Source: an uncultured Lachnospiraceae bacterium (GTDB lineage: Bacteria > Bacillota > Clostridia > Lachnospirales > Lachnospiraceae). Taken from it: a stretch of 64,000 nt of DNA. A program made the translations under genes and the position numbers. The stretch is taken from positions 243,592 through 307,591 of the forward strand of contig CAJUDM010000001.1 of assembly GCA_910584915.1 (NCBI GenBank), in the 5' to 3' direction. The notes beneath the pieces were generated by a model. That model did not search any database and was not told the origin of the DNA. It saw nothing but the letters and a program-made list of their open reading frames with translations. Positions 8,619 to 17,738 of this stretch are shown one piece after another; position 1 is the first letter of the stretch, and each line of letters begins with the position of its first letter.

Positions 8619-10241
8619 TTAATCTGTTTTCCGATACACTGCCCCGATCTTATAGCCATCCACCCAGACAGCATATACCTCCTCGTATCCTTCATGCACC
8701 GGATCATTTCCGATCACATTGAGAAAAATATCAATATGGTACTCCCCTTTCTCATAATCTTTTATGATCCTCGTCTTCTCATCCTCCGGCAGCAACAGTG
8801 TGCTCAGCGTATATCCGCTCACCCTCACCTCGCCCTCCGTATGATCCAGTATCCAATCCAACAGTTCATTGCTGTCCGCATATTGGGAGTCCCGCTCAAA
8901 CAAATGCGCGTACGGCCTTCCGATCATATTAAAATAAACCTGTTGATACGGATGATTGCAGATATCCCACCCTGCAACCAGCAATACACAGCCGCCAAAT
9001 ATGATCCCGGCAATCCTCTCATTGATCAATCCGGCACAAAACTTCAGTCCGTATACCGCCACGACCGTAAATGGCACAAACGCAAAAAATACATGATACC
9101 AACTCTCATAGATCTTGCAATGCAGGACAATGACCGCACAGATGATCCCCCAGAACAATCCTATACAGCAGACCAACCATTTATCTTTTCCCAGGACACC
9201 TTTGCGCCACCATTCCTTCCCCTCTTTTTTCAGCGAAAAAGCCAGGGCAGCGTGCCCCATCAAAAACAGGAGCAGATATAAAACAGGAATTGTGATCCCC
9301 ATCCATACAAACAGATAATACCAGGGAAGCTCGGTGGATGTGATCAGCTTTCCCATAAAAGCCATATAGCCGTTCCAGCCCTGAAAATGCGAAAAAGCAT
9401 CAAATGTCTTTCTGAATGAGATGATCGGATGTATCCACGCAAAAGGCGATATCATGACCCAGAACAAAAAATATGTAATCCCTAGCAACGGATATTTTGC
9501 AAAAAACAGCACTTTGTTTTGCCCGATCTTTTTATCCTTTATCAGTTCTGTCAAGTCTCTGACCGCCCAATATCCGAACAGAAAAACCGGATATATGATC
9601 CCCATGACCCTCTGGTTGGTCGCCAGCGCCGCCGTTATTCCAAACACAGCGACCGTGAACCAGTTTTCCTTTTCGACTACATAGACAAGCGCGAGCATGA
9701 CCGCCATATTAAGCGCTGCAAAAATAAGATTTTTCACATCCGTAAACTGATACCCGAAAAATCTCGGATAAAGCGACACGATCAGCGCTCCGGCAAAAGC
9801 ATACAGCCTGTCTCCCCGAAAAATTTTCCGCAGTGCCAAATAAAAACAGATATATCCTGCAAAACAGACAATAAAATTATACAGATGCCGCATCAGGTAA
9901 ACTTCCCTTGTCGTCATGGAGAACCCATGCATGTCCTCTATAAAAGCCATCGGCATCTGCATTGCCGTACCGTAATATCCATGATTCTGTTCACTCATCT
10001 CAGGGATTTCTTCAAGCCCCGGCACATTTCGGTCAAACAATACCTCATTCATATATTTATATGATACCAGGCTTCTCTCATGTTGCTTTTCCTCATCCAC
10101 AGTAAATCCATAATCTCTGAAAATACACAAGCCCGCGATAAAATAAATCAAAAAATATAGAACCACCCCAAATTTTAATATCTTACTCCTGTCAAATCTG
10201 TTATTACAATGCCGCTCCGCCATCTGCTCATGTCCCCTCAT
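8619..10241 (-). CDS. GT-C type membrane glycosyltransferase, paralogue 2 of a tandem pair
   Basis: 540 residues with about ten or more membrane helices. The first extracytoplasmic loop carries YGFTVDEEKQHE, with the D-E pair expected of PMT/ArnT-like GT-C enzymes that take sugar from a polyprenyl phosphate. NHGYYGTAMQMPMAF follows. The ATG at 10241 overlaps the preceding paralogue by 14 bases, so the two are translationally coupled. The neighbouring GT2 and GtrA proteins would make and flip the polyprenyl-phosphate sugar donor, and this protein would transfer it outside the membrane (inference from the gtrA-gtrB logic). Its last 27 codons are nearly identical in DNA to the paralogue. Acceptor unknown. 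Confidence 0.75.
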   Translation of the reverse strand: MRGHEQMAERHCNNRFDRSKILKFGVVLYFLIYFIAGLCIFRDYGFTVDEEKQHERSLVSYKYMNEVLFDRNVPGLEEIPEMSEQNHGYYGTAMQMPMAFIEDMHGFSMTTREVYLMRHLYNFIVCFAGYICFYLALRKIFRGDRLYAFAGALIVSLYPRFFGYQFTDVKNLIFAALNMAVMLALVYVVEKENWFTVAVFGITAALATNQRVMGIIYPVFLFGYWAVRDLTELIKDKKIGQNKVLFFAKYPLLGITYFLFWVMISPFAWIHPIISFRKTFDAFSHFQGWNGYMAFMGKLITSTELPWYYLFVWMGITIPVLYLLLFLMGHAALAFSLKKEGKEWWRKGVLGKDKWLVCCIGLFWGIICAVIVLHCKIYESWYHVFFAFVPFTVVAVYGLKFCAGLINERIAGIIFGGCVLLVAGWDICNHPYQQVYFNMIGRPYAHLFERDSQYADSNELLDWILDHTEGEVRVSGYTLSTLLLPEDEKTRIIKDYEKGEYHIDIFLNVIGNDPVHEGYEEVYAVWVDGYKIGAVYRKTD

Positions 10242-11829
10242 CCTGGTCTGTTCTCCTATATACCGCCCCTATCTTGTAACCATCCACCCAGACAGCATAT
10301 ACCTCTTCGTATCCTTCATGTACCGGATCATTTCCGATCACATTTCTGTAATTATCAATAAGATATTCTCCTTCTTCATCGGCTGTCACCCTGATCCGGC
10401 TTTTTTCATCCTCCGACAGCAGCAAACGATTATCTGTTTCTCCGCACATTGTTATCTGTCCCTCTGTATTATCCATGATCCAGTCCACCAGCACCTTACC
10501 CGCGGTAAACTCTCTGTCAAACAACGTTGCAAACTGCCTTCCGACAGGATTAAAATATACCCCCTGATAGGGATGATTGCGGATATTCCATCCGCTTACA
10601 ACCGCCATATACAATACAAACGACAGCATAATGATCTTTTTAGGAAAGCGTTCCATAAAAAACTTCAGCGCATTCACCATAATGACCGTGAAAGGCATAA
10701 ACGCAAAATATACATGGTGCCAGCCCACATAGATCCTGCTGTCCGATATGATAACCGCTCCAATGATCCCCCAGAATAAAAGAATGCAGCAGGCAGCCCA
10801 CTTATACCTCCCCAACAGCGCATCCCATGTATGCCCTTCCCTTCTCAGCGCACAGATAAATACCACATGGCCTGCCAGAAAAAGAATAAGGTATATGATC
10901 GGTACCGTCAAACCGAACCAAACCGGAAGATAATACCAAGGGCGTTCTTCGCAGGTAATGATCCTGCCCATAAAGACCATTGTCCCGTTCCAGTCATATT
11001 TCGAAAAATTTTTAAATGTATTGATAAATGCCTCCAGAGGTCCCTCCAGCCAGGCAAACGGCGAGATCATATACCAGATCAGAAAATAAGCAGAAATCAC
11101 AAAGGGATATTTACCGATCAGCATCAGCTTTTTCTTTTCTGTTTTATTTTTTATGATATCTGTGACATCGCGGACAAGCCAATAACCCAAAAGCACTATC
11201 GGAAAAACAACTGCCATGATCCTCTGATTGGTCGCCAGCGCTGATATACCTGTAAATATAAATATCGTCAGGATATTTTCCTTTTCAACAGCATAAACCA
11301 ACGCAAGCAGCACCATCATATTCAGAGATAAAAAGATCAGGTTCTTCAGATCCGTAAACTGGGAACCGTAAAAGCGCGGATAAAGCGTTATCATAGCCAC
11401 TCCCATCAGCGCGCAAAGACGGTCTCCAAATATTTTTTTCAGGGCAAAATAAAAACAGATATATCCTGTAAAACACATTAAAAACGTGATCAGATGTCTC
11501 ATGTAAAAAATCTGACTTGTAGTCAGCGTAAAATTTGCCAGATCTTCCATAAATACCATTGGCATCTGCATTGCCGTCCCATAATATCTGTGGTCAAACT
11601 CCTCCATGCTTTTCACTTTGACAAGTTCCGGCACATCGCGATGAAATATCTCACTGTTGATATATTTGTAAGCAACAATGCTCTCTTCCCATTCCGCAGA
11701 CTCGTCCGTGGTATAGTTGTAATCCCTGTAAACACAAATCCCGACAATAAAGTATATTACAAAATATAAAATAACCATCAGTTTTGTGGTACTATCTTTC
11801 CTTCCTTCTATCAGATCCGCCCTCCACAT
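10228..11829 (-). CDS. GT-C type membrane glycosyltransferase, paralogue 1 of a tandem pair
   Basis: 533 residues, same topology as its downstream neighbour. Motifs align throughout: YNYTTDESAEWEE (catalytic-loop acids), DHRYYGTAMQMPMVF, LYPRFYGSQFTDLKNLIF and ALATNQRIM. By eye, roughly half the residues are identical to the paralogue, rising to almost complete identity in the last 27 codons. It lies 4 bp downstream of gtrA and forms one unit GT2-gtrA-this-paralogue 2. Substrate and acceptor cannot be read from sequence. Confidence 0.75.
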   Translation of the reverse strand: MWRADLIEGRKDSTTKLMVILYFVIYFIVGICVYRDYNYTTDESAEWEESIVAYKYINSEIFHRDVPELVKVKSMEEFDHRYYGTAMQMPMVFMEDLANFTLTTSQIFYMRHLITFLMCFTGYICFYFALKKIFGDRLCALMGVAMITLYPRFYGSQFTDLKNLIFLSLNMMVLLALVYAVEKENILTIFIFTGISALATNQRIMAVVFPIVLLGYWLVRDVTDIIKNKTEKKKLMLIGKYPFVISAYFLIWYMISPFAWLEGPLEAFINTFKNFSKYDWNGTMVFMGRIITCEERPWYYLPVWFGLTVPIIYLILFLAGHVVFICALRREGHTWDALLGRYKWAACCILLFWGIIGAVIISDSRIYVGWHHVYFAFMPFTVIMVNALKFFMERFPKKIIMLSFVLYMAVVSGWNIRNHPYQGVYFNPVGRQFATLFDREFTAGKVLVDWIMDNTEGQITMCGETDNRLLLSEDEKSRIRVTADEEGEYLIDNYRNVIGNDPVHEGYEEVYAVWVDGYKIGAVYRRTDQDEGT

Positions 11830-11833
11830 GATC

Positions 11834-12247
11834 TTATTTACCTCTCTTCACAAAAACCGCTTTTTTACCAAGGATATAATTCAGGATTATGACCAGAAGC
11901 ATAAGAATGATCTTGGATATCCGCTCACCAAATCCACATATCTCCACCAATAAAACAACGCCAAAAAAATCTACCAGGCCGGTAAATCCTCTGGCGCCAA
12001 TAAAACGCACCAGTTCAAAAAACGCATCTTTTAAAGAGGCGCATTTTGACCTGTATACCCAAAATTTATTCATGAGATAACCTACTGTCTTAGATAAGAC
12101 CAGACTGATGACATTGGCGACTGTATATACGATGCCGGCCTGTAAAAAAAGAAAATAAAACAACGCATTACTCAACGTAACGCAGCCGCCGGCAATCCCG
12201 TAACGCAAAATTTCTGAAGAAAAGATTTTCTCGATATATTTTTTCAT
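11834..12247 (-). CDS. GtrA-family membrane protein
   Basis: 137 residues with four hydrophobic helices, the usual size of GtrA-like proteins. RYGIAGGCVTLSNALFYFLF at the start and VGYLMNKFWVYRS in the middle match the family pattern (FxxVGxxxTxxxxxxxxxL ... NFxxxRxWVF). GtrA proteins are thought to move polyprenyl-phosphate-linked sugar across the membrane. It lies 5 bp after the GT2 gene and 4 bp before the GT-C pair, the expected setting. AGGGA lies just upstream of the ATG. Confidence 0.85.
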   Translation of the reverse strand: MKKYIEKIFSSEILRYGIAGGCVTLSNALFYFLFLQAGIVYTVANVISLVLSKTVGYLMNKFWVYRSKCASLKDAFFELVRFIGARGFTGLVDFFGVVLLVEICGFGERISKIILMLLVIILNYILGKKAVFVKRGK

Positions 12248-12252
12248 ATTCC

Positions 12253-13209
12253 CTATTTTTTCTCTTTTACATGGGCTTCTGAATAATTATTTTTGAAAGT
12301 CACATCCAAAAGCATATTTCCGATAAATCCCACAGAGAGCAGCTGTATGCCAAATATAATCAGAAGTATTCCCAGCTGCAGCAGAGGCCTGGTTCCGATA
12401 GAATTTCCCATACACCACAAAACTGTCAAAAATAAACAGATTGCCCCCCCGATAAACATCGAGAGCAGTCCTGCTCTCCCGAAAAAATACATCGGCCTGT
12501 CATGATATTTCGACAAAAAAGATACTGTAAAAAAATCCAGCAGCCCCTGCATATAACGCTCCATTCCATATTTGGATCTGCCATGTTTTCGTTTATTGTG
12601 ATGCACCGGAATTTCGGTGATCCGAAACCCGTTCCGAAAAGCGAGGACAGGAATATAGCGATGAAGCTGTCCATACACTTCAACACAATCCGTCACTTCC
12701 CGCCGGTAAGCCTTATAACCGCAGTCAAAATCATGCAGATCGATGCCGGACATCTTCGCCGTAACCTTGTTAAATAATTTGGAGGGAAGCCTTTTTTCCG
12801 CAGGGTCAAGCCTGTTGAATTTCCAGCCTGATACAAGATCGTAACCCTCATCAATTTTTTTCAGGAAATTTCCCAGTTCGCAGGGATCATCCTGCAGATC
12901 CGCATCCATCGTGATCACAACATCTCCTGTCACATTTTTAAATGCCGTCTGCAGAGCGATTGATTTCCCGAAATTTTTCCGGAAAAATATGTATCTGACA
13001 TGTGCATCCCGCTCTGCCATCTTTCGGATGACATTCTGCGTCTGGTCAGTGGAACCATCATCGACAAACATGATCTCATAATCTGTGAGAAGTCTCTCTT
13101 GCAGACAGGAATTTACATTATCTATGATCAGAGAGTATAACTCATCCAGGGACTCCTCTTCATTATACGCAGGAATTACAAAAGATACTTTCCGCTTTTC
13201 ATCTGCCAT
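12253..13209 (-). CDS. GT2 polyprenyl-phosphate glycosyltransferase (GtrB/DPM1/ArnC type)
   Basis: 318 residues from the ATG at 13209. The open frame extends to a TTG at 13299, but that TTG is the first base of a strong promoter (TTGACA at 13294-13299, TATGAT at 13271-13276), so transcription begins downstream of it. GAAGGGGGT lies 11 bases before the ATG. Cytosolic GT-A domain: VSFVIPAYNEEESL at the start, then VITMDADLQDDP with the metal-binding D-x-D, and GCGYKAYRREV. Two membrane helices end the protein. It should load a sugar onto undecaprenyl phosphate for the GT-C enzymes that follow. Confidence 0.87.
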   Translation of the reverse strand: MADEKRKVSFVIPAYNEEESLDELYSLIIDNVNSCLQERLLTDYEIMFVDDGSTDQTQNVIRKMAERDAHVRYIFFRKNFGKSIALQTAFKNVTGDVVITMDADLQDDPCELGNFLKKIDEGYDLVSGWKFNRLDPAEKRLPSKLFNKVTAKMSGIDLHDFDCGYKAYRREVTDCVEVYGQLHRYIPVLAFRNGFRITEIPVHHNKRKHGRSKYGMERYMQGLLDFFTVSFLSKYHDRPMYFFGRAGLLSMFIGGAICLFLTVLWCMGNSIGTRPLLQLGILLIIFGIQLLSVGFIGNMLLDVTFKNNYSEAHVKEKK

Positions 13210-13270
13210 TTTAACTAAATACCCCCTTCGTACATCTCTTTTACCCGCAAATCCCTGGAAAATCTTTATC

Positions 13271-13299
13271 ATCATACTATAAATGTCTGTTTTTGTCAA
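13271..13299 (-). promoter_or_regulatory. Sigma-A type promoter of the GT2-gtrA-GT-C operon
   Basis: On the minus strand TTGACA (13299-13294), 17-bp spacer, TATGAT (13276-13271). It lies inside the upstream extension of the GT2 reading frame and therefore fixes the start of that gene further downstream. Confidence 0.75.
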
Positions 13300-13327
13300 T
13301 TTGGCGCACTTTTCCGCCTCTCCTTAC

Positions 13328-13359
13328 GTAACAGTTCCAACCTTAGACCTCACTGTTAC
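13328..13359. repeat. Short inverted repeat overlapping the yfhO stop (TAACAGTGA family)
   Basis: GTAACAGT (13328-13335) and ACTGTTAC (13352-13359) are perfect arms around 16 bases. Read on the minus strand the 32-mer closely resembles the repeat at 29056-29089. It supplies the last few codons and the stop of the YfhO gene. Confidence 0.6.
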
Positions 13360-15418
13360 CTCCTTCTCTATCAGTAAAACGCCCTCCATTCACCTTTTTT
13401 CGCAGGATGATCGAACCACCTCTCCTCACCATCAGCCACAGCAGCAAAAATCCGCTGCACATCCACACCGGACAGTCCCTGCGTGAATATCTCATCCTCA
13501 CCTCATGAGTTCCTTTCTGCAGCCTTACTCCCGTATACATACCTGATCTTTCTTTCTCACCTTTTTCTCCGTCAATATATACCTGCCAGTTGTGATGGTA
13601 TGGAACAGCTATGATCAGCATCTCCTCCTGATCTGAATCGGTCCTGCAAAAAAACGTGTTTTTCTTATTATCATATTCGCACGATAAGACTCCTTCAGAT
13701 GTCATATGCAAATATGCTGTTTCCGCATCCTCCTCAAATACAGTCTCATTTTCAGATATGTCACCTCTATACAGATAGCACATTCCCATATAGCATAAAT
13801 TCCTGTAAACATACCAGTCAGTATGATTAAAACGTACCCGTTCTTCCATCTCATATTCCGGGGAATCCAAAATCTTTGGCGACACATAATATTTGCACCC
13901 CGCCAGTGCCTCCATATGAGGATCGCCGGCAAACCCAAACGAACGCCACTCCATTGTTCTTCCATTATACCGATCAACACAGTTCTGTGTATTCCCGTTT
14001 ATAATGCTGAACCAGTATGTAAGCCCGTAATAGCCATGCAGCATTGCGATATTTTCCGGTCTCTCATTTATCCCTGTAAAGGAATCATTTGATACTCTGA
14101 AAAAGTCTGTATCATTCGATATGATCTCTGAAACACTGCATGGAGAATCCGTATACTGATGTACCTCATTCATTTTTATAAATTCCCAATCCGGCGCTGT
14201 CTCTGAAAAGATATGCCATGTATTGACAACAATATTGCCTAAAACCAGAGTATATACTACACCCGCAAACACTTTCCTGTTTATTCTTATTGATGGGAGT
14301 TCATTTTCTGACATATCTGTCAGAACACTCACAAAAGATACAATAAACACAAAATGTACGAGATATGCCCATCTGTTATTCGTCTCGCCAAATGCATTAA
14401 ACAGATAGCCTGTCATCGGTATGGATACTGCAAGTATACTGAAAAGAATCCCTGTCTTCAGCTGCATTCTTTTCCTTGTATTCGGAAGAAAAAACAATGC
14501 GATCACTGCTAGCCATTCCATTATCACTATACCATTCCAATAATTATAAGCGGCGGATGGCATGATAGAATCCACTAAAAAAAATTTTAACAGTATCACA
14601 TTGGGAATATAATTCTCTCTCTTCAGCAATACCTCTGTGATCCTGCTATTTCTTTCCGATACTAAAAAAGCTGCCACTGCCGGAAAAAAGACGGGACCGG
14701 CGATCAAAAGCCCCGTCATGTACCAAATCAGGGATCTCATGCATATTTTTACAATATTTTTTATATTTTTTAAACCATACAGGGAAAAGAGGCGCACCAG
14801 ACAGTAAACTGCAAGTGCCAGGGAACTCATATAGAGATAATAGAAGCCGCAAAGCGCCCCGTATATAACAGAAAACAGAAACAGTCCGCTTCGCTTTCTG
14901 TCTTTTATCATTTTTTCTATTCCTGCCAGCATCAGGGGAAAATAGAATAACACCGAAAGCCATTCTATATATCTTCCGCCTCCGCATATTGCAAAGCCAG
15001 AGAAGATATACAGAAATGCTCCCACCAGAGATGGTATCCTGCCCAGTTTCATCTCCCGGCAATAAATCTGTAATGCCAGACCGGCAAGATACAGCCTTAA
15101 AAAATAGCTTATGCAAAAAACAATACTGCCATTTTGCATATTACTGAAAACAGCAAGAAAATTAACCGGATCGCCAAAACCATAATAATTTAGGCAGCCC
15201 GCAATATCCTCCCCCATTCCTATGGACAGATCATAGGCGGGCAATACCATCCGCCCCTCAGTGATATGATCAAAAAAATCTCTGATATATTCACCGATGT
15301 ATAAAAATACCGGATAGTATTGCCCAAGTCCATCATACTTCCAAATGATCGAACATCCTGATCTGAATAAAGGCATATATGCAATGAATGCCAGACATAA
15401 AAACAGTAAAGTGTACAC
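13343..15418 (-). CDS. YfhO-family polytopic membrane protein
   Basis: 691 residues with about a dozen membrane helices and a C-terminal extracytoplasmic domain ending in one more helix (WMCSGFLLLWLMV). GSIIWKYDGLGQYYPVFLYI near residue 20 is typical of YfhO proteins (GT-C fold, linked in Bacillus and Listeria to glycosylation of lipoteichoic acid). The start is a GTG that shares its G with the leuA stop (TAGTG at 15416-15420), so its translation is probably coupled to leuA. The last codons lie inside a short inverted repeat, which suggests the native C-terminus was altered by that repeat (inference). Confidence 0.82.
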   Translation of the reverse strand: MYTLLFLCLAFIAYMPLFRSGCSIIWKYDGLGQYYPVFLYIGEYIRDFFDHITEGRMVLPAYDLSIGMGEDIAGCLNYYGFGDPVNFLAVFSNMQNGSIVFCISYFLRLYLAGLALQIYCREMKLGRIPSLVGAFLYIFSGFAICGGGRYIEWLSVLFYFPLMLAGIEKMIKDRKRSGLFLFSVIYGALCGFYYLYMSSLALAVYCLVRLFSLYGLKNIKNIVKICMRSLIWYMTGLLIAGPVFFPAVAAFLVSERNSRITEVLLKRENYIPNVILLKFFLVDSIMPSAAYNYWNGIVIMEWLAVIALFFLPNTRKRMQLKTGILFSILAVSIPMTGYLFNAFGETNNRWAYLVHFVFIVSFVSVLTDMSENELPSIRINRKVFAGVVYTLVLGNIVVNTWHIFSETAPDWEFIKMNEVHQYTDSPCSVSEIISNDTDFFRVSNDSFTGINERPENIAMLHGYYGLTYWFSIINGNTQNCVDRYNGRTMEWRSFGFAGDPHMEALAGCKYYVSPKILDSPEYEMEERVRFNHTDWYVYRNLCYMGMCYLYRGDISENETVFEEDAETAYLHMTSEGVLSCEYDNKKNTFFCRTDSDQEEMLIIAVPYHHNWQVYIDGEKGEKERSGMYTGVRLQKGTHEVRMRYSRRDCPVWMCSGFLLLWLMVRRGGSIILRKKVNGGRFTDREGGNSEV

Positions 15419-17097
15419 TACTTCTCCCCCAGCCCCAGCCTGTTCATCGCCGAGAAGATAGCTCGGATGGAAGCCCTCGTGATATTGGAGCTCACCCCTA
15501 CGCCGTACGTCACATGTCCCGTCTCGCCGTCTAGCAGATGGATATAAGCCGCCGCCTGGGAATTGGAGCCGCTCTGCAGAGCATGCTCTTCGTAATCCAG
15601 CACTTTGATGTTGACATTCAACTGTTCCGCTAGGCCGCGCCTCACCGCATCGATGGGACCGTTGCCCACCGCCTCAAAGCTATGCTCCTCACCGTGGTCG
15701 GTATACATAACTTTGACATGAGTATCAAATTCGCTGTCGATCGTATCGCTCAGATCATCCACACGAAGCTTCCGGAAATGGAGCGGTTCCTTTTTGTTCA
15801 GGTACTCTTCCCTGAAGTTTTCCATCACCTGATCCGGTGATACCTCCCCCTGCTGCTCGGAGATCCTCTGGATCACATCGGCAAATTCCCTCTGCATCCC
15901 CTTCGGCAGCTTGAAGCCGAAATAGGTGTCCATGACAAATGCCACGCCGCCCTTGCCGGACTGGGAATTGATACGCACGATCGGCTCATATTCGCGGCCG
16001 ATATCCGCCGGATCGATCGGCAGATAAGGCACCTGCCAGATCTCGCTTCCCCTGTCCTTCATCGCCTTGACGCCCTTGTTGATCGCATCCTGATGGGAAC
16101 CGGAAAATGCGGTGAACACCAGCTTCCCTGCGTAAGGATGGCGAGGATGGATCGGGATCTTACAGCACCGCTCATAGAGTTCTATGATCTCATTGATATG
16201 TTCGATCTCCAGTTTCGGATCGATTCCCTGAGAGAACATATTGTAGGCGATATTCATGATATCCACATTGCCGGTGCGCTCACCGTTGCCGAACAGCGTA
16301 CCCTCCACGCGCTCTGCGCCCGCCAGCATTGCCAGTTCCGCGCTCGCCACGCCGGTTCCCCTGTCATTGTGGGGATGCACGCTGAGTATTATACTCTCGC
16401 GGTCCATGAAATGGTTGTTCATCCACTCGATCCGATCGGCAAAAACATTCGGCGTTGTCATTTCCACAGTGGACGGAAGATTGATGATCATCGGATTTTC
16501 TTTTGTCGGTCCCCAGGCCTCCTGCACTGCCGTACAGATCTCCAGAGCAAAATCCAGTTCTGTCCCGGTGAAACTCTCCGGGGAATACTCCAGAACGATC
16601 TTTCCCGGGAACTTTTCAGCCCTCTCCTTTACCATCTTCGTGCCTTTTACGGCGATCTCTATGATCTGCGCTCTGTCCATGCCGAACACCACATCCCGCT
16701 GCAGGGTGGATGTGGAATTATAAATATGGACGACCGCCTGCTTACAGCCCTGGATCGACTCAAAAGTACGGTCGATCAGTTCCTCACGGCACTGCGTCAG
16801 AACCTGCACCAGCACATCGTCCGGTATCAGTTTCCTGTCCACAAGCTGCCGCAGAAAATCATATTCGATCTGGCTTGCCGCCGGGAAACCGATCTCGATC
16901 TCCTTAAATCCCATCTTCACCAGATACTGGAACATCTCGATCTTCTCCGACACGATCATCGGATCGATCAACGCCTGATTACCGTCCCGCAGATCCACCG
17001 AGCACCAGATCGGCGCCTTCTCAATCTCAAGATTCGGCCATTTTCTCTCCGGATAGTCTACCACCGGATTTTTTTTGTAACGTTTGTAATTTAACAT
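15418..17097 (-). CDS. leuA: 2-isopropylmalate synthase (type 2)
   Basis: First committed step of leucine synthesis: acetyl-CoA plus 2-ketoisovalerate. 559 residues, fitting the long LeuA type 2 class (yeast and actinobacterial form). The TIM-barrel has WCSVDLRDGNQALIDPM near residue 33 (substrate/metal motif) and the metal-binding SVHPHNDRGTGVASAE. The C-terminal 130 residues form the regulatory LeuA dimer domain. AGGAGGG precedes the ATG. Upstream, only 49 bp separate it from the ptsH terminator, so it is either expressed by read-through or from a promoter overlapping that hairpin. No T-box is present. No other leu gene is in the window. Confidence 0.93.
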   Translation of the reverse strand: MLNYKRYKKNPVVDYPERKWPNLEIEKAPIWCSVDLRDGNQALIDPMIVSEKIEMFQYLVKMGFKEIEIGFPAASQIEYDFLRQLVDRKLIPDDVLVQVLTQCREELIDRTFESIQGCKQAVVHIYNSTSTLQRDVVFGMDRAQIIEIAVKGTKMVKERAEKFPGKIVLEYSPESFTGTELDFALEICTAVQEAWGPTKENPMIINLPSTVEMTTPNVFADRIEWMNNHFMDRESIILSVHPHNDRGTGVASAELAMLAGAERVEGTLFGNGERTGNVDIMNIAYNMFSQGIDPKLEIEHINEIIELYERCCKIPIHPRHPYAGKLVFTAFSGSHQDAINKGVKAMKDRGSEIWQVPYLPIDPADIGREYEPIVRINSQSGKGGVAFVMDTYFGFKLPKGMQREFADVIQRISEQQGEVSPDQVMENFREEYLNKKEPLHFRKLRVDDLSDTIDSEFDTHVKVMYTDHGEEHSFEAVGNGPIDAVRRGLAEQLNVNIKVLDYEEHALQSGSNSQAAAYIHLLDGETGHVTYGVGVSSNITRASIRAIFSAMNRLGLGEK

Positions 17098-17145
17098 CTT
17101 GCCCTCCTGTTCTCTTTTACAGATACTTTTTTACTTTCATTCCAC

Positions 17146-17174
17146 AAAAAAGCCCATGTAAGATACACGGGCTT
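17146..17174 (-). terminator. Rho-independent terminator after ptsH
   Basis: On the minus strand AAGCCCGTGT (17174-17165) pairs with ACATGGGCTT (17159-17150), 9 of 10, and runs into TTTTTTG. It lies 28 bp after ptsH and 49 bp before leuA. Confidence 0.85.
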
Positions 17175-17201
17175 AAACTTACTCTGCTGCATATGGCTTT
17201 T

Positions 17202-17465
17202 TTATTCTCCCAAACCGCTCTCGATGGCTCTGATCAAAGCATCCAACGCTTCCTTCTCATCCTCGCCCTCACAGGTCATAACAATCTCATCGCCACACTT
17301 CACACATGCTCCAAGTACACTGAGTACACTTTTCGCATTCGCCGTATTTTCACGAAATGTAAAAGTTATCAAAGATTTGAATTGCATTGCTTCCTTGCAT
17401 AGGATGCCTGCCGGTCTTAGATGCAGCCCTGTCGGGTTTTTAATAACTACCTTCTGGCTTACCAT
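17202..17465 (-). CDS. ptsH: HPr, phosphocarrier protein of the PTS
   Basis: 87 residues from the ATG at 17465, which has GGGAGG eight bases upstream. This start puts the phosphorylated histidine at residue 15 (TGLHLRPAG) and the HPr-kinase serine at residue 46 (NAKSVL), the canonical positions. HPr passes phosphate from enzyme I to the IIA domains, including those of the two PTS operons in this window. The variant core (SVLSVLGACVKCGDEI instead of the usual SIMGVMSL) and the absence of ptsI beside it leave a dedicated regulatory copy possible, but both phosphorylation sites are intact. Confidence 0.88.
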   Translation of the reverse strand: MVSQKVVIKNPTGLHLRPAGILCKEAMQFKSLITFTFRENTANAKSVLSVLGACVKCGDEIVMTCEGEDEKEALDALIRAIESGLGE

Positions 17466-17738
17466 GTAACTTACCTCCCAAATATATTTATGCCGCAAAA
17501 ATCATCCTTCCCCATGATTTTCACAGTATATGTCCCCTCTTATATTCCACTTCGTGACACGTGAAACTTCATAATCAAGAGAAACTATGTTTCTCGCTAT
17601 GATGCAATTTGCGAAACAAATTGTATCATTTCCCGTTTGCAAATCATGAAGTAGCGGAAAGCCACTTCGTGGCTTTCCTTCATTATAACATCTAAACTCT
17701 GTTCTAACAAGCCACAAAATATATTTGTTACACCAAAC
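17466..17738. other. Gene-free stretch with three consecutive hairpins
   Basis: Between ptsH and the element before glmM. GAGAAAC/GTTTCTC pair at 17579-17595. TGATGCAATTTG and CAAATTGTATCA (11 of 12) pair at 17600-17628. GGAAAGCCAC and GTGGCTTTCC pair perfectly around TTC at 17656-17678. None has an adjoining T-run. Small open frames on the minus strand cross these hairpins and are judged non-coding. The arrangement suggests a structured RNA leader or a transposed repeat. Confidence 0.55.

Noticed and set aside
13210..13299. N-terminal extension of the GT2 gene from TTG at 13299
   Set aside because: The TTG is the -35 hexamer of a good promoter, so the extension would not be transcribed from it; the ATG at 13209 fits the family.
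16093..17094. 333-codon plus-strand open frame opposite leuA
   Set aside because: leuA has full catalytic motifs over the same bases; the opposite frame has no ribosome site or recognisable domain.
17098..17201. T-box or leucine attenuator before leuA
   Set aside because: The hairpin is a simple terminator directly after ptsH; no T-box sequence, specifier loop or leader peptide could be found in the 49-bp spacer.
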